NCBI GenBank assembly: GCA_964211495.1
Contig: CAXORL010000001.1
Location: forward strand, 1,212,124-1,276,123
Length of the DNA: 64,000 nt
Direction: 5' to 3'
From: Faucicola osloensis_B
Lineage (GTDB): Bacteria > Pseudomonadota > Gammaproteobacteria > Pseudomonadales > Moraxellaceae
Part shown: positions 1 to 8,181 of the stretch, in pieces
Layout of the letters: each line of letters starts with the position of its first letter
Position numbering within the stretch: the first letter of the stretch is position 1
Translations under genes and position numbers: made by a program
Notes under the pieces: generated by a model
What the model was told of the DNA's origin: nothing
Databases searched by the model: none
Seen by the model: the letters and a program-made list of their open reading frames with translations, nothing else

Positions 1-347
1 CCTTCATTAACCGCAAAATCTTGTTTCGATATTTGGATAGCGCGTTTAACCACTTTAACTAATGCTGGATTGACACCTTTTAATTTATCCATGCTGTTAG
101 CAGATAAAGAAAAACCGCTGCTATTTGGCAATTCAATATCGGGCATTTTAAAGCTTGCATCTGTCACTAATGGGTCAGTCTTATTGATAACATTTATATC
201 AACACCTTCTTGTACTGTGCATACCCCGCCTTTCATTGCAAGGGTCACAGCAAGAAGTGTTTTTTCACCTGCAATACCATCGATATCACCATGATAATAG
301 CCAAAGGCTTTAAGTTTGGTTTGGATTTGTGATACGTAGCTGCTCAT
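1..347 (-). CDS. Phage endolysin, peptidoglycan-binding plus peptidase M15 (partial)
   Basis: The ATG at 347 follows a GGAG ribosome site; the gene runs off the left edge after about 115 codons. Residues about 5-30 read as a peptidoglycan-binding repeat (IQTKLKAFGYYHGDIDG). The last visible stretch, around LVKVVKRAIQISKQDFAV, is the typical entry to VanY/M15-type phage endolysins that cut peptide cross-links. The metal-binding catalytic residues lie outside the window. It sits downstream of two membrane proteins likely to act as holins, the usual lysis-cassette order. Family assignment is by motif recall. Confidence 0.75.
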   Translation of the reverse strand, partial: MSSYVSQIQTKLKAFGYYHGDIDGIAGEKTLLAVTLAMKGGVCTVQEGVDINVINKTDPLVTDASFKMPDIELPNSSGFSLSANSMDKLKGVNPALVKVVKRAIQISKQDFAVNE

Positions 348-361
348 AATATTTGCTCCAT

Positions 362-386
362 AAAAAACCGCCCTATTTGGCGGTTT
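362..386 (-). terminator. Intrinsic terminator after the small membrane protein gene
   Basis: On the minus strand an AAAACCGCC / GGCGGTTTT stem is followed by a run of T. It overlaps the stop region of the upstream gene and precedes the endolysin start. Confidence 0.75.
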
Positions 387-756
387 TGAGTTTTTTGTTA
401 AGTAAGTTTTGCCCGTACCAAAATACCAGTCCAATTGCATGGCACAGCATGCCAATGATTAATGCCCACCACGCTTTATTACTAACGCAGCCAGCCGACA
501 AATCCCAAAAGAATACGAAAAACGAAAGTCCGCACGCTCCGACAAACAGCAGTGCCCAATCAGCGCCAAGCTGCTTTGTATCAATGTGCTTGCAAAGCCG
601 TGCTTGCATCGCAATCAGAAAAAGTAGCAAAGACAGTGAGCAGCCAAACACTTTGATAAAATCAAGTATCGGCGAGGTGATGTAGATATAAGCAAATAAT
701 GCAACAATCAGCATGAGTGCAAATAACGCGCCTTGTTTTGTGACGATGAAGTTCAC
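373..756 (-). CDS. Small phage membrane protein, possible lysis accessory
   Basis: This 127-residue protein has about four hydrophobic segments (roughly residues 8-27, 30-50, 66-84 and 92-115), so it should sit in the inner membrane. It overlaps the holin-like gene by four bases (ATGA-type coupling) and lies directly before the endolysin, so a holin, antiholin or superinfection role is plausible. I recognise no family. The function is inferred from position and topology only. Confidence 0.6.
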   Translation of the reverse strand: MNFIVTKQGALFALMLIVALFAYIYITSPILDFIKVFGCSLSLLLFLIAMQARLCKHIDTKQLGADWALLFVGACGLSFFVFFWDLSAGCVSNKAWWALIIGMLCHAIGLVFWYGQNLLNKKLKTAK

Positions 757-1103
757 TGCACATCCTCCTCTTTAATACCCATTGCACCACGCATTTTTTT
801 AGAAATGGCTTCTGGTAGTAATGCCACTAAGGTTGCCACTACGGTTTGCCCAGACGCTGCTAAAAATGCAGCTACCGCGGCAAGCTCAATACCAGGTATG
901 TCCATTTTGGCTACTTTGATAGATAGCAGGGATAAAAAAACGCCGCTGATTATAGCGGCGCTTAGTTTGACTTTACCTTTGCTCACTCCGAGCTTTTCGT
1001 CAATGTGATTATCAGAGTAATAGCAGTAGCATGTACCGACAATCACCCCTAATGCAAACAGCCCCCACATTGCCAAGGCTGTTACTGTTAAGTCCTTTGG
1101 CAT
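753..1103 (-). CDS. Putative phage holin
   Basis: The product has 116 residues with an N-terminal membrane helix (about 8-28), a second at about 47-63 and a third at about 70-95. The tail is charged (KKMRGAMGIKEEDVQ). Size, helix number and charged C-terminus fit a class I/III holin of the LydA type. It lies two genes upstream of the endolysin in the direction of transcription. The start ATG at 1103 is preceded by a GGAGG ribosome site. Holin families are diverse, so the call rests on topology and position. Confidence 0.6.
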   Translation of the reverse strand: MPKDLTVTALAMWGLFALGVIVGTCYCYYSDNHIDEKLGVSKGKVKLSAAIISGVFLSLLSIKVAKMDIPGIELAAVAAFLAASGQTVVATLVALLPEAISKKMRGAMGIKEEDVQ

Positions 1104-1121
1104 TTACGCCTCCTAAAAAGT

Positions 1122-1145
1122 AAAAACCCACTCAATGAGTGGGCT
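1122..1145 (-). terminator. Intrinsic terminator between tail and lysis genes
   Basis: A perfect inverted repeat (AGCCCACTCA / TGAGTGGGTT) is followed by TTTTACTTTTT on the minus strand, between the 75-residue tail protein gene and the holin-like gene. Confidence 0.8.
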
Positions 1146-1162
1146 TGTTTGTTTGCGATTGA

Positions 1163-1390
1163 TTAGACGCTATATTCTGTAAACGTCACGTTTGGCGCTT
1201 CTTCGAGCACCCTGCTTGTCACGCGGTCATAAAACACATTTTTACCGATATCCACCGAGCCAGTAAGTAGCACAACTGCCCCTGTTGGCATGGTTGCGAT
1301 AAGTTTGCCGTCATCACGCACGCCGGTGATTGTCGCAAACGCACGTTCTTCTTGATTAAAAATCTGCTGAAACTGTGATAATAAATTCAT
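1163..1390 (-). CDS. Small phage structural protein, OB-like fold suspected
   Basis: The protein has 75 residues. Its pattern (FATITGVRDDGKLIATMPTG, then a short beta-rich tail with DRVTSRVLEEAPN) resembles the small conserved proteins encoded just after tail-tip genes in many siphophages, where a short OB-like domain is common. It starts one base after the stop of the DUF2829-like gene, so the two are likely translationally coupled. No catalytic motif is visible. It is probably a minor tail component, but this is inference. Confidence 0.5.
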   Translation of the reverse strand: MNLLSQFQQIFNQEERAFATITGVRDDGKLIATMPTGAVVLLTGSVDIGKNVFYDRVTSRVLEEAPNVTFTEYSV

Positions 1391-1633
1391 TTAATCCTCA
1401 TCTAAAATATACCAATCATCCGCTAATAACGCGTCACCGCCAATTTTAGTAAAATATTCCACCCCATCTACATTAGCGACAAGCCCAGTATAAAGTGCAT
1501 CTGTAAAGCAAAGACCTACGCCACCCATTTCGACTTTTTCCACAAAATAAATGAAAACATCACCCCATGACTTACAACTGACTTTTTTTCCATCTCTCAA
1601 TGCAGGTAACACTTGCTCAAATAACATAGCCAC
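1391..1633 (-). CDS. DUF2829/Tad2-like protein, candidate anti-Thoeris factor
   Basis: This 80-residue protein has the DUF2829 layout: an N-terminal helix with ALRDGKKV, a conserved Trp shortly after (KSWGDVF), a beta-rich middle, and a C-terminal GDALLADDWYIL close to the family's DLLADDW signature. DUF2829 proteins include Tad2, which sequesters the cyclic-ADP-ribose signal of the Thoeris defence. The middle part is divergent, so ligand binding cannot be assumed. The gene sits between the tail-tip gene and a small structural gene with tight spacing. A late-expressed anti-defence protein there would be unusual. Confidence 0.55.
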   Translation of the reverse strand: MAMLFEQVLPALRDGKKVSCKSWGDVFIYFVEKVEMGGVGLCFTDALYTGLVANVDGVEYFTKIGGDALLADDWYILDED

Positions 1634-1636
1634 TCC

Positions 1637-3460
1637 TTAATTATCCAAATAACGGTCAATGTTGACTGTCTGCCACACGGTAATTGCATCATTGTCGCGC
1701 CCAACGTCAAGCGATACGCCAGTGACAATCCCTTTCCATGCGCCTTCGGGGTCAGATATTTGCAGTATCTGTCCAAGCTCAACAAGTGGCATATTGTACT
1801 TATCAGCCACGCGCATTTTGAGCGTATAAAGTCCATGAGTGCCACTGTCCGATAATAGCTGTATGCCACGCGGTATCACACAATCCCTATCCGTGTATAA
1901 ATACCAATTCGCCACGGGTGCGATAAGGTTACGCCCTTCTCGGGCACGATACACTTCAGAGCCTTGCGTACGCCCGATTAAGGTCACTGTGTTATAACGT
2001 GGGTTTACTCGTTTTTGGTCGCTGATTGACTGCACAACGCCCATCGGTATGACTAAATCAGCCGTGGCAGTCGCCATTTCCCATGCAGGTTTTTTCCAAC
2101 GAGGGATAATAGACAATTTAGGCTCTAAAGGGTCGCTAATCGCTTCAGCGCCGCACGCTTGGGCAATTTGGCTGATAATACTAATCGGTGTTTGGTTGCT
2201 GGTATTTAGCGTACCTGCAGGTATCAGCCAGTCGGTCACCTCAAATTTATCAATACTAAAAGGCAAGTCCGCCAACTGCATATTGATAATTTGACTCGCG
2301 TACAAATCTTGATTAATCGTACCGCCTTGGCTGTGTGCGTAATCTTTGCCTAGTTGTGCCGTGATGCTGCGTCCACTAATGCTATACGAGTAATTGCCAA
2401 ACACACGATTGCGGCTAATCTCCTCTGCGATAAAGCTATACGACACGCCATTGACTGTGACAATGACTAGCGGCTCACTGCCCCGTGCTACGTCAAGCTT
2501 GGCTTTGACCTTTTGATATTGGCTATCGCTGATTTTGATACCACCCTGCCAGCAATAGCTATCAAGGTCAGTTTTGATATTAAAATCAATCGGGTCAATC
2601 GCAATGCCGCCTAGTGTCGCGGTGACTGTATTTAACACAATATAACTCCGTAAGTCGGGGACAAATGCAGGGGCTTGGTCATGCCAACACGTTAAAGCCA
2701 GTGGCAGTTGTGATGATGGCAAACCATTACGCTTGCGGGTCAAAGACAGCGGTAAACGGCTCGATGGCGGTCTGATACGACACGCACTAACTATCGGTGG
2801 TGGTGTATCATCGGGTATCGCATAATATCGCCACGGCACAGGCACCGCGTGCTGCGTACGTGTTTGACTGCGATTGCCAATAAACACACCATGCTCATTG
2901 TTAGTTAAGCTTGTCGCTAAACCAACTGCGTGCTGCTGCGACTCAAATTGCTGTTTATCAAAACTTACTACGCTTGCGCTATCATTGATTAATACAGTTG
3001 CAAGCCCAACCGTATCCGACACATTGACGTGTGTCGCATTAGCAATCAAAGCGTATTGATACCAGTAGTTATCAAACTGCATTGCTAGATTGACAACATC
3101 GCCGTACTCAGTATCGGTGGCATTGCCGAGATTAACAAACGGCTTTAATAGCGACCAGTAGTCATCAGCGATATTAACACCCATCTGACGATAAGCACGC
3201 GCAGTCTCAGCAATAGCGATAGCAAGCTGCAAATTGCTGTTACTCTTTGCAATGTCCACCGCTACTGCTGTATTGCCGCGCATGGCGACACTAACGCCTG
3301 ACATCGTGCGCTTGACAGGTGGTCTTACTGGGTCAAGCGTGCCAAGCTTACGATTAAGCGTTAGCGGCAAAACATTACTTGCTACGCGCTCACTGATTTT
3401 TCTAACAAGTGGCAATGGCAGTGCATTGGGTTTTACGGTGATGCCTGCCATGATTGCCAT
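1637..3460 (-). CDS. Phage tail-tip/baseplate hub-like protein
   Basis: The product has 607 residues. The C-terminal half (about 270-600) has the feel of a tail hub protein: a short DNTITVWQ-type end, a region with YSISGRSITAQLGKDYA, and a domain around ISQIAQACGAEAISD that resembles gpD/gp27-like hub domains. The N-terminal 250 residues are repetitive in composition and lack a recognised domain. The start ATG at 3460 has GGAG five bases upstream and overlaps the preceding gene by 28 bases. It is probably the tip component that opens the tail tube. Family assignment is by pattern only. Confidence 0.6.
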   Translation of the reverse strand: MAIMAGITVKPNALPLPLVRKISERVASNVLPLTLNRKLGTLDPVRPPVKRTMSGVSVAMRGNTAVAVDIAKSNSNLQLAIAIAETARAYRQMGVNIADDYWSLLKPFVNLGNATDTEYGDVVNLAMQFDNYWYQYALIANATHVNVSDTVGLATVLINDSASVVSFDKQQFESQQHAVGLATSLTNNEHGVFIGNRSQTRTQHAVPVPWRYYAIPDDTPPPIVSACRIRPPSSRLPLSLTRKRNGLPSSQLPLALTCWHDQAPAFVPDLRSYIVLNTVTATLGGIAIDPIDFNIKTDLDSYCWQGGIKISDSQYQKVKAKLDVARGSEPLVIVTVNGVSYSFIAEEISRNRVFGNYSYSISGRSITAQLGKDYAHSQGGTINQDLYASQIINMQLADLPFSIDKFEVTDWLIPAGTLNTSNQTPISIISQIAQACGAEAISDPLEPKLSIIPRWKKPAWEMATATADLVIPMGVVQSISDQKRVNPRYNTVTLIGRTQGSEVYRAREGRNLIAPVANWYLYTDRDCVIPRGIQLLSDSGTHGLYTLKMRVADKYNMPLVELGQILQISDPEGAWKGIVTGVSLDVGRDNDAITVWQTVNIDRYLDN

Positions 3461-3759
3461 AACTCCTGTTGTTGCTGTAATGTTAAGTCAGTTGACGGGG
3501 TGACATAGTCCCACACCGCAGGCTCGTACTCTTTGTTATAGTCACGAGCTATAATTAAGTATTGCTTACTTGGGTCAAGGTTTTGTATTAAATAGTGACC
3601 GTTTGGTAGTGATTTTGCGGTTTGTACCCACAGCATCAATACAGTGTCAAAAATATAAATCTTACGACTAGCTGGCGCGCCGCCAACTGATACAATGCCA
3701 TCGCCTTTGCCTGCAATGTAACCTTTATTTACTACTTTAAATAATGGCGCAATAATCAT
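3433..3759 (-). CDS. Small phage tail protein with Ig/CarboxypepD-like pattern
   Basis: I start this at ATG 3759, which overlaps the previous stop (TAATG) and has GGGAG just upstream, giving 108 residues. The pattern of short beta strands (GVVSVGGAPASRKIYIFD-like, then LPNGHYLIQNLDPSKQYLII) is that of carboxypeptidase-regulatory/transthyretin-like domains seen in phage tail tips. It is coupled on both sides to tail genes. No enzyme motif is present. It is probably a structural or carbohydrate-contact accessory. Confidence 0.5.
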   Translation of the reverse strand: MIIAPLFKVVNKGYIAGKGDGIVSVGGAPASRKIYIFDTVLMLWVQTAKSLPNGHYLIQNLDPSKQYLIIARDYNKEYEPAVWDYVTPSTDLTLQQQQELWQSWQASP

Positions 3760-4610
3760 TAATACTCCCAAAAATCAGTTCGTACATACATATTGGAATT
3801 ATACTCTTGCGATGTTGCATGATTGATAAAATTCATGTCACCTGTATCTATCATCTCATAGTTGTTTTTGTCAAAGGTAGATGGGGCATACATCGGCAGC
3901 AACCACACTTCATTTAAAGACTTTAAAAGCAATTGTGATAATATTAAATTTGTTGATTGTGTTGATTTACCGTCAAACAGCGCAACAGGATTGGCATCAG
4001 CAACGCGGTTATTTTTAACATCTAAAATTTTTCCATTTGTGTACTGATTGGAATTTGCAGTGTCAAATATTCCACTCATCCATGCCCCCCAAGCGCCACC
4101 TGAATGTTTTAGATAAATACCTTTGTCACCATTGCTATTTTTTGCAGTGTCGCCACACAAAAAGTAAGCCCCTGCTCTAGTGTTATCTGAGCCTCCTTGC
4201 ACGGCTAATCCGTTAAAAAAACAGATGCCGCGTTTTGTTGCAAGTAATACCCATTTGCCATTAGAGTTAGCGACAGCATATTTAAACGGCGTGCTGCATT
4301 GCAATTTGACATCACCATTATCAATAGCTGTCATATTTGTTAATACTTGGGCAGTAACTTGTTGTCCCGTGTCGCTTGACATTTTTAAGTAAAAATCTTG
4401 CTCTGCAGACACAGGCGGGCGTAATACTTTAACGCCCGCCTGTAAATCCTCAAACGGCAATGACCATCCAGCGCTTGGCTTCGTACCGTAACCCGTCACT
4501 AGACATGCTTTAAAAATCGTTGAGACGCAGCCTGCAGACTTATCAAGTTTTGGGGCATTTGCATCGTCCCAACGATAGACGCTGACAGGTAATTTTTCTA
4601 GGTTTAACAT
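3759..4610 (-). CDS. Phage tail-tip/receptor-region protein
   Basis: This protein has 283 residues. Its N-terminus (SVYRWDDANAPKLDKSAGCV then FKACLVTGYGTKPSAGW) matches a recurring N-terminal domain of tail proteins in Acinetobacter and Moraxella prophages, as I recall it. The remainder is beta-rich without a known domain. It ends with a one-base stop/start overlap into the next gene. The position after the 1185-residue protein suggests a role at the distal tail. Confidence 0.6.
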   Translation of the reverse strand: MLNLEKLPVSVYRWDDANAPKLDKSAGCVSTIFKACLVTGYGTKPSAGWSLPFEDLQAGVKVLRPPVSAEQDFYLKMSSDTGQQVTAQVLTNMTAIDNGDVKLQCSTPFKYAVANSNGKWVLLATKRGICFFNGLAVQGGSDNTRAGAYFLCGDTAKNSNGDKGIYLKHSGGAWGAWMSGIFDTANSNQYTNGKILDVKNNRVADANPVALFDGKSTQSTNLILSQLLLKSLNEVWLLPMYAPSTFDKNNYEMIDTGDMNFINHATSQEYNSNMYVRTDFWEY

Positions 4611-4621
4611 ACTGTTATCTC

Positions 4622-7600
4622 CTAAGCTGTGATTTCGGTGGTATCACCGAATAAATACTGCTCAAAGCCATCCGTACCCGTTGGTGGATTCGGGTTTGGC
4701 TGTACCGCACACAACACCCACACGGGCATGAGCGTTCCCCACGTGTTAAATCGGATAACGTCTTGCACAGCCCACGGCGTGTCCGTACCAAACGCCCGCT
4801 TATCAATGGTAAAATACGGCTTGTTTGTTGCTGGGTTAATCGGTGCCAAATTGGTCAATGTGTCAAACCTACCGACAAAGCCCAGTGCTTGACTATATAA
4901 CTCAAACTGACTGCTAGACGTAAACTTAATCATCCATCTATCGGTAATCGCCCCGTCATCTGTTAAAACCATCGGGTAATCGGTAAGTTTTAACTTGTTA
5001 AGCAACTGCTCGCCCACTGGCGTATCTTGCCACACGTTATTCCATGCCCTTTGAGTAAAAGGCACAGACACGCGCACGGCTAAATCATCACCAATGAGCA
5101 GGCTTGATACATAAGTATCCTCGGTAGGATAATTGCGATTAGCTGCAAACAGTAGCGATAACGTGCCATCGATGTCTAAATCGACAACACGGTTACGCTG
5201 CTCTTGCGCGTGGGTTGCTTTAAGCGGCATTTTGTACGATGACAAATCAATGCTAGGCTTAAAGGTAATCGTGCCAGCATCTAAATCATAATCCCACAAC
5301 TCACCCAGCACAGGCTTGTTGTCTGCGTCAACGAGGCTAATACGGTCAACATCATTGCGTGATAGATTAATCGTTTGACCACCTGTAAACGCCGAGCCTA
5401 GATTGTCAGTTTGGGCATTGCGGATTAGGATACTATCACCGCGTCTGAAGATAGGCACGCGCCCGTCTTGCGGTAGTCGCACCGTGTCGATTTTAACTAC
5501 GCCGCTATCAATAGGTAGATAAGTGTAAGCATCGGCGTTATAAGTGATTGTCTCCGCAAATACGGGTATCGGCTGCCATGTTTTACCGCCGCTATCGGTT
5601 GACGCGTCATACCAAGGCTGCTGTTTTACTTGGTCAGTAATATCTACCTTTTTGCCAAATTTGACCGTTGCTACACCGTACTCAAAGTCCACCATGCCTG
5701 TGGCAAGCGTGCCTGTGATTACACCGCTATACGCTGATGATGCGGTTATTTTTGTACCATCAATCGCGGTAGCACGGATTTGCAAGCTACCTGCACGAAT
5801 TGGGGCGGCAGGCGTACGAAAGGTCGCTTGTGATACGGGGTTGCCATCAATAGAGGTGACAAGCGAGCGCACAAATGGGGATTGTCCATCTTTCCACGAC
5901 CAGTTTTTTAACGTACCGATACCCGTTTGATAGTTAATCACGCCCGATGTAACCGCGCTGCCAGTGGCGGTATTTAGGTCAGTATATAAACTGCCCCCTC
6001 TATCAAAATAGGTTTTATTGCCCCAGGTAAAGTTAACCGCACCTGGCGCAATCACCTCTTGCGCTGTTGGCAACAAATCAATCTCGATAGTGTCCGATTT
6101 AAGATTTTCGGTGACTTGATTATTAGGCGTTGCTGTAAAAAAGCTTGCAGCAATCCCACCATTAAAAGCGGCATCTTTTGTCACTTTAGCGGTGTATGGT
6201 AGTAACGCCATGCCCCAAATGTTATAGCTATAAATCGTCTCATACACCGACACTTTGACGGTGGGGGTAAACTTAACCTCTGCTGTCGTGTAGTTGACTG
6301 TACCGATCACTTTGTTGTCTTTGTCGATGATATTACCATTGCCATCATCGCTGACTGATATAACCGCCGACTTGTTGTTACTGTTTACAACATAATTTAC
6401 CGCATATCTCAGATTAACCGTGCCAGCCATTAGCGGCGCATCACCCAAATCAATGGTCACTTTGCCATCGGCTTCGACTAATGGGCTATCAATAGTAACA
6501 TTGGTCTTATCGCCTTTGGCGTAAGTCACAGTCACATCAAGCACACCTGCAGGATGATTAAAGCTACTGCCCGTATCAATTAAAATACGCTTGGTATTGG
6601 GGTCATACTTGCCCGTCCAGTTGCCTGTAATCGCACCGCCGACTGTGCCTTGTGCTGTTTTGGCTACGCCATCATTCCACGCCAAACGAATGCTTGACGG
6701 GGCTGTATCGTTGGCAAGTTGTAAGATTAACTTTGCAGTAGCGGCAGTATTAGCGCGGTTAAAGTAAGTTGCACGCGTCCCCCAGCTCCACAGAATTGAC
6801 GATCCAATATCGGGTAAATTGCTGATACTGATTTGCGCTGTCCCTGTCGTAAAATTAACATTACCAGAGCCGTGTTGTGATGATGCACCACGTAAAACGC
6901 CTGAGCCGTCATCTTTGAGCGTGTACCATTTACCCAGCGAGCGGTAGCTAACTTGTAGCGTCCCAACCGCAGGGGCAGGGTTGATGTTTAGCGTATAGCT
7001 GCTTGACTGGCTATTAATGTCAACGGGCGTACTTGCGGTATTGGCAACTTTTAATTCAGCAGATGCCGCGTGAAATGTTGCAGTAGATAAGTTACCGCCA
7101 AAGGTTGGCTCATTAATCGTTGCAAAGCCGCTTGCATAGTCAATCGTGCCGATTTGCGCTGTGTTATAGATTAACGCGCCGCCTTTGTCAGTGATGCCAT
7201 TACCCGTTCCGCTAATTTTAAGCGTGCCAGGCGTTATCGCGTTTCCAAAGTAAATCGTGCTGATTGTCCCTGCGCTGTGGTTGCGATTGATAGACAATGA
7301 TACATTGCCGTCACTCGCTGTACCGTCAAATAGAGTCTGCGTCTGCCCTGCGGCTGTCAAGTCAATCAGTGGCGTGCTAATCTGATTAGTAGGCACCAAT
7401 TTTTCCATCAAGCTTGTTACCTTGCATTGCATGGCGTCTTTAGCAATCGCAGCGGCTAATGGTTTAACCCCGTAGTATTGCGCAGCGTCCGCAACGGCTG
7501 TTTCTCGCACCTTGCACGGGGCATTAGCATAACCTTCGACCGGATAGTCAACTCCCACAAAATCAGCGATGAGTTTTGCGCTAATTTCAAGTTGTACGAC

Positions 7601-8179
7601 CTGTTTTTTAAAGGTCTTTGAACCTGTGGTAAAAGTGCGTACTTCTGACTTCACAATACGGGTGATTTGCACATATTGCTCAGCTTTTGGGTAACCTGCT
7701 TTGTCTTGTCGCAAACAATACACATCGCCCACAAACGGCAAGCTTTCATCTTCGCTGATATAGACTTGCACAACGCGGCTGTCTTTGGCTTGCGTTGACA
7801 TTAGCGTCATGTTTGATTCAATCGTGGCGATATTGTATGCCTCGATACGCTTTAAAATCTCAGCGCGTGACTCACCAAACCGCGTAGCCTCAAACATCAA
7901 ATAGCTAACAGTCGGGTCGCTTGGTGGCTTGGTGATTGCAGCAAACGCACCGATTAACGGCTCGTCATCTGCACGCAATACGCCCATGTATTCCAAGACA
8001 GCATAAAACGCGCCATTGACACGGGCAATGCTAGATATCGGCTGAAATAACTCGTTAAGCGCACCTGTTAACGGCGTGCCTAGTGGCATACCGCCACCAT
8101 CGTCAGTCTGCGTCAAACGCTCAGACGGATAGATTTTTAAATCTTGCTGATTTACTTTTGTTTTAAGTGCTGTTGACAT
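4622..8179 (-). CDS. Large phage tail protein (1185 residues)
   Basis: The product is very large and beta-rich. Residues about 1-300 appear unique (LNELFQPISSIARVNGAFYA; YISEDESLPFVGDVYCLRQ). Residues about 300-900 contain many repeated modules with the pattern INYTTAEVKFTP / FATINEPTF / VNYQTGIGTL. Each pairs a value-giving strand with an Asx-Tyr-x-x-Gly-type turn, like stacked beta domains. It follows the tape measure protein by two bases, the position of baseplate or distal tail proteins. The function (tail-tip scaffold or fibre base) is inferred from position and size. Confidence 0.65.
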   Translation of the reverse strand: MSTALKTKVNQQDLKIYPSERLTQTDDGGGMPLGTPLTGALNELFQPISSIARVNGAFYAVLEYMGVLRADDEPLIGAFAAITKPPSDPTVSYLMFEATRFGESRAEILKRIEAYNIATIESNMTLMSTQAKDSRVVQVYISEDESLPFVGDVYCLRQDKAGYPKAEQYVQITRIVKSEVRTFTTGSKTFKKQVVQLEISAKLIADFVGVDYPVEGYANAPCKVRETAVADAAQYYGVKPLAAAIAKDAMQCKVTSLMEKLVPTNQISTPLIDLTAAGQTQTLFDGTASDGNVSLSINRNHSAGTISTIYFGNAITPGTLKISGTGNGITDKGGALIYNTAQIGTIDYASGFATINEPTFGGNLSTATFHAASAELKVANTASTPVDINSQSSSYTLNINPAPAVGTLQVSYRSLGKWYTLKDDGSGVLRGASSQHGSGNVNFTTGTAQISISNLPDIGSSILWSWGTRATYFNRANTAATAKLILQLANDTAPSSIRLAWNDGVAKTAQGTVGGAITGNWTGKYDPNTKRILIDTGSSFNHPAGVLDVTVTYAKGDKTNVTIDSPLVEADGKVTIDLGDAPLMAGTVNLRYAVNYVVNSNNKSAVISVSDDGNGNIIDKDNKVIGTVNYTTAEVKFTPTVKVSVYETIYSYNIWGMALLPYTAKVTKDAAFNGGIAASFFTATPNNQVTENLKSDTIEIDLLPTAQEVIAPGAVNFTWGNKTYFDRGGSLYTDLNTATGSAVTSGVINYQTGIGTLKNWSWKDGQSPFVRSLVTSIDGNPVSQATFRTPAAPIRAGSLQIRATAIDGTKITASSAYSGVITGTLATGMVDFEYGVATVKFGKKVDITDQVKQQPWYDASTDSGGKTWQPIPVFAETITYNADAYTYLPIDSGVVKIDTVRLPQDGRVPIFRRGDSILIRNAQTDNLGSAFTGGQTINLSRNDVDRISLVDADNKPVLGELWDYDLDAGTITFKPSIDLSSYKMPLKATHAQEQRNRVVDLDIDGTLSLLFAANRNYPTEDTYVSSLLIGDDLAVRVSVPFTQRAWNNVWQDTPVGEQLLNKLKLTDYPMVLTDDGAITDRWMIKFTSSSQFELYSQALGFVGRFDTLTNLAPINPATNKPYFTIDKRAFGTDTPWAVQDVIRFNTWGTLMPVWVLCAVQPNPNPPTGTDGFEQYLFGDTTEITA

Positions 8180-8181
8180 GC

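Noticed and set aside
3234..3503. Plus-strand frames opposite the tail genes (also at 9,791-11,392 and 14,527-14,877)
   Set aside because: They are antisense to well-supported minus-strand genes, with no ribosome site or family, and show the Cys/Ser/Leu-rich composition of reverse reading of phage genes.
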